Of a stretch of 51,476 nt of DNA, positions 44,477-51,476 are shown in pieces (positions within the stretch are counted from its first letter, which is position 1; every line of letters starts with the position of its first letter). The stretch lies in assembly GCA_964574335.1 (NCBI GenBank), contig CAZNNH010000027.1:1-51476 (forward strand), given 5' to 3'. The translations under genes and the position numbers were made by a program. Below the pieces are notes generated by a model that ran no database searches, was not told the origin of the DNA, and saw only the letters and a program-made list of their open reading frames with translations. The DNA comes from CAZNNH01 sp964574335 (GTDB lineage: Bacteria; Acidobacteriota; Vicinamibacteria; Fen-336).

Positions 44477-44530
44477 TGGAGTTGGTGGCCAGGGGCGGAA
44501 TCGAACCGCCGACACGCGAATTTTCAGTCC
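44477..44530 (-). repeat. att-like direct repeat at the intact tRNA-Phe
   Basis: The tRNA-side copy of the island's direct repeat. It covers the 3' half of tRNA-Phe from the anticodon loop to 6 nt past the CCA. See 41914-41966 for the other end; the two ends are 2563 nt apart. Confidence 0.8.
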
Positions 44531-44558
44531 GCTGCTCTACCAGCTGAGCTACCTGGCC
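44483..44558 (-). tRNA. tRNA-Phe (GAA)
   Basis: A complete 73-nt tRNA plus encoded CCA on the reverse strand. The acceptor stem is GGCCAGG/CCTGGCC, the D-loop has GCTGGTAGAGC, and the anticodon arm GCGGA-CTGAAAA-TTCGC gives anticodon GAA. The T arm is GGCGG-TTCGATT-CCGCC. The discriminator is A. It has its own promoter (44575-44603), and its 3' end is the integration target for the island. Confidence 0.95.
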
Positions 44559-44574
44559 CCAGTGGCAACCCAGG

Positions 44575-44603
44575 ATTGAACCACGGCCGGCGAAGCGGGT
44601 CAA
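44575..44603 (-). promoter_or_regulatory. tRNA-Phe promoter
   Basis: On the reverse strand TTGACC (44598-44603) and TTCAAT (44575-44580) are separated by exactly 17 nt, giving a start about 10 nt before the tRNA. This is the clearest sigma-70-type promoter in the window. Confidence 0.75.
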
Positions 44604-44703
44604 CCCCACAGGCCGAAGGATCCGGGTCTTGCTAGAGCATTCGCACCATGGCGGTATTGTCCAGGCCCCATCTATCATAAGTAGGTCAAAGGAGCGTGAT
44701 GCA

Positions 44704-46065
44704 ATGAGCGAATACGTCTCGACCCTGATGGCCGACGTCAAGGCCAAGAACCCCGCGGAGCCCGAATTCCACCAGGCCGTCCAAGAGGTCGCCGAGTCCC
44801 TGGCGCTGGTGCTCGACCGGCATCCCGAGTACCGCCACTCCAAGATCCTCGAGCGGATCATCGAGCCCGAGCGCGTGCTGATGTTCCGTGTCCCCTGGAT
44901 GGACGACCAAGGCCAGGTCCACATCAACCGCGGCTTCAGGATCGAGATGAACAGCGCCATCGGCCCCTACAAGGGTGGCCTGCGCTTCCACCCCTCGGTC
45001 AACCTCGGGATCCTGAAGTTCCTGGCCTTCGAGCAGGTCTTCAAGAACTCGCTGACCACGCTGCCGATGGGCGGCGGCAAGGGCGGCTCCGACTTCAACC
45101 CCAAGGGCAAGAGCGACAACGAGGTGATGCGCTTCTGCCAGAGCTTCATGACCGAGCTGTTCCGGCACATCGGGCCCAACACCGACGTGCCGGCCGGCGA
45201 CATCGGCGTCGGCGGGCGGGAGATCGGCTTCCTGTTCGGCCAGTACAAGCGCCTCCGCAACGAGTTCAGCGGCGTCCTCACCGGCAAGGGCCTGAACTGG
45301 GGCGGCTCGCTGATCCGCCCCGAGGCCACCGGCTACGGCTCCGTCTACTTCGCCGCCGAGATGCTCTCGACCCGCAGCCAGACCCTGGAGGGCAAGACCT
45401 GCCTGGTCTCGGGCAGCGGCAACGTGGCCCAGTACACCGTCGAGAAGCTCCTCGACCTCGGCGCCAAGCCGGTCACCCTCTCCGACTCCGCCGGCTTCAT
45501 CTACGACGAGGCCGGGATCGACCGCGACAAGCTGGCCTTCGTGATGGAGCTCAAGAACCAGCGGCGCGGCCGGATCAAGGAGTACGCCGACAAGTACAAG
45601 ACCGCCACCTACGCCGCCGCCAACCCGAGCCTCGACCACAACCCGCTCTGGGACCACAAGGCCGACGCCGCCTTCCCGAGCGCCACCCAGAACGAGATTG
45701 GCGGCAAGGACGCCGCCAATCTCCTGAAGAACGGCGTCTTCGTGGTCTCCGAGGGCGCCAACATGCCCACCACCCTGGAAGGCGTCGAGCTCTTCCTGGA
45801 CAAGAAGATCCTCTACGGCCCCGGCAAGGCCGCCAACGCCGGCGGCGTGGCGGTCTCCGGCCTGGAGATGGCCCAGAACAGCATGCGCTTCAACTGGATC
45901 CGGGAGGAGGTCGACCACCGGCTCCAGATCATCATGAAGAGCATCCACCAGGCCTGCGTCCAGACCTCCGAGCGGTTCGGCTGCCCCGGCCACTACGTCA
46001 ACGGAGCCAACATCGCCGGCTTCCTGAAGGTGGCCGACTCGATGATCGACCAGGGCCTGGTCTAG
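44704..46065 (+). CDS. gdhA: NADP-type glutamate dehydrogenase
   Basis: Hexameric cytoplasmic enzyme that interconverts 2-oxoglutarate plus ammonium and glutamate. The 453 aa match the small-subunit family. It shows IGPYKGGLRFHPSVNLG, the catalytic region LPMGGGKGGSDFNP, DVPAGDIGVGGREIGF, the dinucleotide motif VSGSGNVAQYT and EGANMPTT. The full-length match to GdhA of E. coli type favours NADPH and ammonium assimilation. The ATG at 44704 lies 9 nt after AAAGGAG. A frame open upstream to 44629 is not needed. It is followed by a strong hairpin at 46097. Confidence 0.96.
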   Translation: MSEYVSTLMADVKAKNPAEPEFHQAVQEVAESLALVLDRHPEYRHSKILERIIEPERVLMFRVPWMDDQGQVHINRGFRIEMNSAIGPYKGGLRFHPSVNLGILKFLAFEQVFKNSLTTLPMGGGKGGSDFNPKGKSDNEVMRFCQSFMTELFRHIGPNTDVPAGDIGVGGREIGFLFGQYKRLRNEFSGVLTGKGLNWGGSLIRPEATGYGSVYFAAEMLSTRSQTLEGKTCLVSGSGNVAQYTVEKLLDLGAKPVTLSDSAGFIYDEAGIDRDKLAFVMELKNQRRGRIKEYADKYKTATYAAANPSLDHNPLWDHKADAAFPSATQNEIGGKDAANLLKNGVFVVSEGANMPTTLEGVELFLDKKILYGPGKAANAGGVAVSGLEMAQNSMRFNWIREEVDHRLQIIMKSIHQACVQTSERFGCPGHYVNGANIAGFLKVADSMIDQGLV

Positions 46066-46096
46066 CCGTCCCCTCCGGCCCCACTCCCGCCCGGCG

Positions 46097-46127
46097 GCCC
46101 AAGCCCCCCGGCTCCAGGGGCTTGGGC
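46097..46127 (+). terminator. Strong hairpin after gdhA
   Basis: A perfect 11-bp stem GCCCAAGCCCC/GGGGCTTGGGC with a 9-nt loop, 31 nt after the gdhA stop. Outer CCCGCC/GGCGGG arms add a second stem. No T-run follows, so intrinsic termination is likely but not certain. Confidence 0.65.
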
Positions 46128-46151
46128 TCCCGAGGCGGGCCGGACTAGAAT
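46122..46151 (+). promoter_or_regulatory. Putative promoter of the receiver/PEP-binding gene
   Basis: TAGAAT (46146-46151) is a good -10 box. TTGGGC at 46122-46127, part of the terminator's right arm, could be a -35 at 18 nt. The start would be about 60 nt before the ATG at 46219. Confidence 0.4.
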
Positions 46152-46218
46152 CAGAGGTCCGGCAGCCTTGCCCCCAGGGTGTGGGGTCTTCCTGCGCGCG
46201 CCGATACCGAGAGCATTG

Positions 46219-49169
46219 ATGATGGAGCCCACCACCAAAGGAGCCCACCACCTTCAGGACTTCCATGACCTGATGCGCTTCAGGATCATGGACATCCTGC
46301 TGGTGTGCAGCCCCTACGACCTGTTCATCCTCGAGGAAGCCGGCCACCTCAACGAGCGCATGCTCGGCGAGTACCGCAACCTCGACCTCCACTACAGCCC
46401 GGGGCTGACCGGCGCCTCTAGCGGGACCGAGGCGCTGGAGCTGCTGCGCAAGCGGCGCTTCAACCTGGTGATCACCGCCCCCCAGCTCGGCGACATGTCC
46501 GCCTTCGACCTGGCCCAGAAGATCCGGGCCGAGAAGCCGGACCTGCCGGTGGTGATGCTCGGCTACGACAACCGGGAGCTCAAGGAGCTGGTGGCGCGCC
46601 ACGACACCTCCGAGCTGGACGGCGTCTTCCTGTGGCAGGGCGACGCCCGGATCCTGCTGGCGATCATGAAGGTCATCGAGGACCGCCGCAACGTCGCCCA
46701 CGACACCCGCACCGTGGGCGTCCAGGTGGTGATCCTGATCGAGGACAGCGTCCGCTACTACTCGTCGTTCCTTCCCGTGATCTACGCCGAGCTGTTCCAC
46801 CAGTCGCGGCGGGTGATCTCCGAGGGGGCCAACATGACCCTCAAGATCACGCGCATGCGGGCCCGCCCCAAGATCCTGCTCTGCACCAGCTTCGAGGAGG
46901 CCTGGAAGGCGTTCTCGGCCTACAAGGACGACGTGCTCGGGGTGATCTCCGACATCGAGTTCCCGAAGGGCGGCCAGCTCGATCCCGAGGCTGGGGTCGA
47001 GCTCGCCCGCAAGGTCCAAGACGAGCTCGCCGACATCCCGGTGGTCCTGCAGTCGGCCCGCCCCGCCTACCGGGATCTGGCGGCGTCGGTGGGGGCGGCC
47101 TTCCTGCTCAAGGGCTCGCCGGTGCTGCTGAACGACCTGCGCCGCTTCATGCTGAGCGACTTCGGCTTCGGCGACTTCGTCTTCCGGCTGCCCGACGGCC
47201 GGCAGGTGGCGCGGGCCGCCGACCTGCGGACGCTGGAGAAACGCCTGGTCGAGGTGCCGGCCGAGAGCATCGCCCATCACTCGGCGGGCAACCACTTCTC
47301 CCGCTGGCTCAAGGCCCGCACCGACTTCTCCCTGGCCCACGCCCTCAGGCCCCGCAAGCTCTCCGACTTCAAGGACGTCGAGGAGCTGCGCCGGTTCCTG
47401 ATCGACTCCATCTCCGCCTACCGGGAGGACCGCAGCCAGGAGGCGGTGGCCGACTTCGACCGCGACGACCTGGAATCGACCAACGACATGTGCCGGATCG
47501 GCGGCGGCTCGCTGGGGGGCAAGGCCCGAGGCCTGGCCTTCGCCCGCCTGCTGATGGGGGGGCGCCGGCTGCGCACTCGTTACCCCGGGATCCGGGTCTG
47601 GGTCCCGCCCTCGGCGGTGCTGGCGACCGACGTCTTCGACCAGTTCCTGGAGGAGAACGGCCTGCGCGACCTGGCCATCCAGAGCACCGACGACGCCGAG
47701 CTCCGTCGCCATTTCGAGCAGGCGGTCTTCCCGGAGCGGGCCCGGCGCGATCTGGCCGCCTACCTCCAGATCGCCCGCTACCCGCTGGCGGTGCGCTCCT
47801 CGAGCCTGCTCGAGGACTCGCACAACCAGCCGCTGGCCGGGGTCTACGACACCTTCATGCTGTCGAACATGCACTCCGACCCGGCGGTGCGCCTGGCCCA
47901 GCTCATCCGGGCGGTGAAGCGGGTCTACGCCTCCACCTTCTCGCAGCGGGCCCGCGCCTACCTCCGGGCCACCCCCTACCGTTTGGAGGAGGAGAAGATG
48001 GCCGTGATCATCCAGAAGATGGTCGGGTCGGCCCACGGCAACCGCTTCTATCCCACCTTCTCCGGTGTGGTGCGCTCCCACAACTTCTACCCCACGCCGC
48101 CGCTCAAGGTGGAGGACGGGATCGCCGCGGTGGGGCTGGGGCTCGGCCGGATCGTGGTCGAGGGCGGCAACTGCCTGCGCTTCTCACCCTCCTACCCGAA
48201 CCACGTCCTCCAGCTCTCCTCGGTCAGCGACGCCCTCAACAGCACCCAGCGCGAGTTCATCGCCCTCGAGCTGGAAAAGGGCGGGCGTGACGGGGACGGC
48301 GCCGAGATGCGCGAGGTCCGCTTCGGCCTCGGCATTGCCGAGGAGGATGGCACCCTGGAGCCGCTGGCCTCGACCTACTCGTTCGAGACCGACGCCCTCC
48401 ACGACGGGACCTCGCGCTCCGGGCCCCGGGTGATCAGCTTCGCGCCCATCCTCAAGCAGGGCCTGTTCCCATTGTGCGAGGTGCTGAAGGAGCTGATGGA
48501 GATCGGCCACGAGGGGATGTCGACTCCGGTAGAGATCGAGTTCGCCGCCAACCTGACACCGTCTCCCGGCGAGCCCCGCAAGTTCGCCTTCCTCCAGATC
48601 CGTCCGGTGGTGGTGTCCCACGAGGACGACGACATGGCGGTGGGGGACGTGGGCCTCGAGCGGGTGCTCTGCCACAGCAGCGCGGTGCTGGGGCACGGGT
48701 CGATCGAGGGGATCCGCGACCTGGTGGTGGTGGACTTCAAGCGCTTCGAGCGAGCCCGCAGCCGGGAGGCGGCGCTGGAGGTGGCCCGCTGCAACGCCGA
48801 GCTGCAGGCGGCCTCCCGACCCTACCTGCTGGTCGGCGTGGGCCGCTGGGGGTCCAGCGATCCGTGGCTGGGCATTCCGGTGACCTGGGAGCAGATCTCC
48901 GGGGCCCGGGCCATCGTCGAGGCCGGGTTCCGGGACTTCAAGGTGAGCCCGTCCCAGGGGACCCACTTCTTCCAGAATCTGACCTCGTTCAACGTCGGCT
49001 ACTTCACCGTCAACCCGGAGGCAGGCGAGGGCTGGGTCGACTGGGACTGGCTGGAGACCCAGCCCGCCTACTACGACCGGTCCGGTGTGCGGCACCTGCG
49101 CCTGGACCGGCCGGTGCAGGTGCGCATGAACGGCCGGCGCAACGAGGGCCTGATCCTGAAGCCCGACGC

Positions 49170-49173
<4 letters not shown>
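46219..49173 (+). CDS. Dual-receiver PEP/pyruvate-binding-domain protein
   Basis: A 984-aa protein. Residues about 24-150 are receiver-like but lack the phospho-Asp (VITAPQLGDM). A second receiver (about 210-320) keeps Asp245 in VISDIEFPKGG and the lysine in AFLLKGSP. From about 428 there is a PPDK/PEP-synthase-type ATP-grasp domain: GGGSLGGKARGLAFARLL, LAVRSSSLLEDS and, late, RWGSSDPWLGIPV. The His swivelling domain and the PEP TIM barrel of PPDK are absent, so it cannot be a full synthase; it may phosphorylate another target under receiver control. ATG at 46219 or 46222; an open frame to 46168 lacks a ribosome site. Confidence 0.82.
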
Positions 49174-50255
<1,082 letters not shown>

Positions 50256-50327
50256 TTGGGTCTGCCTCTCCTCTCGCGTTCGCGCGCTCTCCGGAAAGCC
50301 CCACTCCGAGGCCCCCGACCTGAGGGC

Positions 50328-50355
50328 ATCTTAACCTCGGGACCACCCCTGTCGG
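50328..50355 (-). promoter_or_regulatory. Putative recA promoter
   Basis: On the reverse strand CCGACA (50350-50355), a 16-nt spacer and TAAGAT (50328-50333). Start would be near 50321, about 65 nt before the recA ATG. The palindrome GTTTCGAAAC (50389-50398), with a further GAAAC at 50373, lies just upstream and may be an SOS-type operator. Confidence 0.5.
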
Positions 50356-50472
50356 GTCCGCACCCGGGCCCGGAAACTCGGCCTCGATGTTTCGAAACCC
50401 GGACGCCAAGGTGGTCTGTGCCGCGGACCCGTCCGTTACCGATACTTCCCAGTCCGGGTTCTGCCACACTCC

Positions 50473-50501
50473 CTCAACTCACTAATAATCAGCGAGTTGA
50501 G
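50473..50501. promoter_or_regulatory. 29-bp palindrome in the recA divergent region
   Basis: CTCAACTC (50473-50480) and GAGTTGAG (50494-50501) are perfect 8-bp arms. Twelve of 14 positions pair around centre 50487. The AT-rich core stands out. It is about 118 nt from the recA -35 and 75 nt from the -10 box of the opposite gene, so a shared operator for both is possible. Confidence 0.6.
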
Positions 50502-50575
50502 TGGCATGTGTCCGCTCTGACACGAGGTCACGGTTGTTGACAAAAAAGGGATGGCTTCGCTGAAGGTCGCTCTGC

Positions 50576-50581
50576 TAAAAT
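50576..50581 (+). promoter_or_regulatory. Putative -10 box TAAAAT
   Basis: TAAAAT lies 64 nt before the GTG at 50646. TTGACA at 50537-50542 is a perfect -35 hexamer but is 33 nt away, so it does not pair with this box; it has no good -10 at 17 nt either. Confidence 0.45.
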
Positions 50582-50645
50582 GACTTCCGGCTCAAGAGTT
50601 GGCGTTTCGCAACTTCGAGGTGGTCGAGCCGACCAAGGAGGAGGC

Positions 50646-51329
50646 GTGAAGACAGGACGGACCGGAACACAGCGAGGAAGCAGGAACCGTTCCCGGACTC
50701 AGGCCTCCCGTTCCAAGGGCAGAAGCCACGCCAAGGCGACACCCAAGAAGAACAAGAGACCCGTGTCCACCAAGAGCAAGAACCAGAAAGCCAGCTCCAA
50801 GGTGAGCCGGACGGCAACGCCGGCCCGTCGCCAGGCCTCTCCCCTGCCCACACAGCGTCCGGCCCGCGTGGCGCGTCCGCTGCCGCCTCCGTTCCCGGTG
50901 CGTCACGTGGCTGCGCCGCGGCCGGCCGTGGTGGCCCCCGCCCGTTCGATGCCGCCTCTCGTCGAGGGGCGCAAGCCCGTCGAGATCCCGCCGCCGTACG
51001 TCGTCCCGGCCCAGGAGTTCGGCGAGGCCGGTGTGATCCTGGCGATCACCTACTCGATCCGGGAAGGGCGTCGGCCCGAGTTCTACGAGCTGATGAAGGA
51101 GCTGAAGCCACTGCTCAGCGCGATCGGCGGCGCCGACTGCACGGTCTACGAGGACCGCAGCCGGGCCAGCTACTTCATGGAGGTCTTCCGCTTCAAGGAC
51201 GAGGCGGAGTTCACGGCGTTCGACGACAAGTTCCACAAGGACCGGAAGATCGCGGCCATCTACTCGCTCCTCGACGACATCGTCGAGGCCGAGAAGAGCG
51301 ACTTCAAGATCTTCGAGCGGCGTCTTTAG
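50646..51329 (+). CDS. Histone-like basic tail fused to ABM-like domain
   Basis: A 227-aa protein starting with GTG at 50646 after a near-perfect AAGGAGGAGG site; the ATG at 50580 would lie on the -10 box. Residues 1-75 are rich in Lys, Arg, Ser and Thr (SRSKGRSHAKATPKKNKRP), like histone H1 tails, then a Pro-rich linker. Residues about 125-227 form a compact alpha-beta domain (ILAITYSIREGRRPEFYELM, ASYFMEVFRFKDEAEF) like antibiotic-biosynthesis-monooxygenase ferredoxin folds. DNA binding is inferred from the tail. A hairpin repeat begins at the stop codon. Confidence 0.78.
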   Translation: MKTGRTGTQRGSRNRSRTQASRSKGRSHAKATPKKNKRPVSTKSKNQKASSKVSRTATPARRQASPLPTQRPARVARPLPPPFPVRHVAAPRPAVVAPARSMPPLVEGRKPVEIPPPYVVPAQEFGEAGVILAITYSIREGRRPEFYELMKELKPLLSAIGGADCTVYEDRSRASYFMEVFRFKDEAEFTAFDDKFHKDRKIAAIYSLLDDIVEAEKSDFKIFERRL

Positions 51330-51401
51330 CGGCGCCCGAAGTGAATTCGGTCGCCGCTATCGAGCGGGGGGCTCCCGCCCCCCGGACCCCCGGACCCGAA
51401 C
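51329..51401 (+). repeat. Dispersed hairpin repeat, copy C (full)
   Basis: Starts on the last base of the ABM-gene stop. It contains GAATTCGGTCGCCGCTATCG, then the hairpin CGGGGGGC/GCCCCCCG (51365-51384), then a CCCCCGGACCCGAAC tail. From GGTCGCC onward it is identical over 53 nt to copy D. Confidence 0.85.
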
Positions 51402-51403
51402 CC

Positions 51404-51476
51404 GTCGCCCGAAGCTGAGTCTCGGTCGCCGCTATCGAGCGGGGGGCTCCCGCCCCCCGGACCCCCGGACCCGAAC
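51404..51476 (+). repeat. Dispersed hairpin repeat, copy D (cut by window end)
   Basis: Second tandem copy at 75-nt offset from copy C; hairpin at 51440-51459. The first 20 nt differ (GAAGCTGAGTCTC against GAAGTGAATTC). More copies may follow beyond the window. Confidence 0.85.

Larger units (their letters stand above)
41914..44530. mobile_element. 2.56-kb tRNA-Phe-associated genomic mini-island
   Basis: The segment lies between an intact tRNA-Phe gene (right) and a degraded copy of its 3' half (left) in direct orientation. This is the footprint of site-specific integration at a tRNA 3' end. The island extends downstream from the tRNA 3' end, as required. It holds two tandem cargo genes (42533-42790 and 42794-44281) with visibly lower GC and more AGA/ATA-type codons than the flanks. 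No integrase is encoded inside, so it is either a remnant or was mobilised in trans. Confidence 0.7.

Noticed and set aside
44297..44635. 112-codon rightward frame after the island cargo
   Set aside because: Contains the reverse translation of tRNA-Phe, a common spurious frame.
44686..48081. Leftward open frame of 1131 codons opposite gdhA and the PEP-binding gene
   Set aside because: Spans two real genes and their gap, has low-complexity composition and no domain. It comes from third-position GC bias.
50537..50542. TTGACA as -35 of the ABM-domain gene
   Set aside because: No -10 box at 16-18 nt; the good TAAAAT box is 33 nt away.

Overview
This 51.5 kb window is chromosomal DNA from a high-GC bacterium. 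ATG and GTG starts dominate, TTG is occasional, and many genes overlap by 4 nt. The mix of two PilT-type pilus ATPases, a TPR-linked Ser/Thr kinase, FHA, EAL and PilZ proteins, SelB, a class I FBPase and a large glycan cluster suggests a deep-branching Gram-negative such as an Acidobacteriota member. That placement is inference; no rRNA gene is present to test it.

Layout. (1) 5-2333: tRNA-Leu(CAG), then RNase R. (2) 2358-24067: a surface-polysaccharide cluster. It holds five glycosyltransferase genes (one a GT4-GT2 fusion) plus a DPM1-like GT2, a DUF2304 protein, a YbhN-type flippase-like protein, a B12 radical SAM enzyme, two GT-C-like membrane proteins encoded convergently with a 124-nt overlap, a sugar aminotransferase, two SDR epimerases, a carbamoyltransferase, a deacetylase, a PP-loop enzyme, a 55-aa membrane protein and a Gfo/Idh/MocA oxidoreductase. 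A REP-like palindromic array splits it at 18.2-18.4 kb. (3) 24035-29171: an M50-like membrane protease, fbp, pgi and selB. Fbp and Pgi sit at the fructose-6-P/glucose-6-P node that feeds sugar nucleotides. (4) 29218-37454: PilZ, FHA, HEAT-PilT fusion, PilT, TPR-kinase and FHA-EAL, which reads as a control module for pili through phosphorylation and c-di-GMP. (5) 37514-41433: a CysQ-like phosphatase, a hemerythrin, a secreted protein and small conserved or unknown genes. (6) 41914-44530: a 2.56 kb island bounded by direct repeats of the 3' half of tRNA-Phe(GAA). It carries two cargo genes: an 85-aa protein and a 495-aa protein with a degenerate ImmA/IrrE-like domain. (7) 44704-51476: NADP-type glutamate dehydrogenase, a dual-receiver PEP/pyruvate-binding-domain protein, recA, a protein with a basic tail joined to an ABM-like domain, and the start of a tandem hairpin repeat that also occurs at 25.8 and 29.6 kb.

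How it works together. Regions 2 and 3 would make, modify, flip and decorate a complex extracellular glycan. Region 4 would connect Ser/Thr phosphorylation and c-di-GMP to pilus retraction. The best candidates for an undescribed system are the two-gene tRNA-Phe mini-island, the HEAT-PilT/PilT/TPR-kinase/FHA-EAL run, and the receiver-PEP-binding protein. Several -10 boxes of the form TANAAT, usually without a recognisable -35, recur upstream of transcription units.
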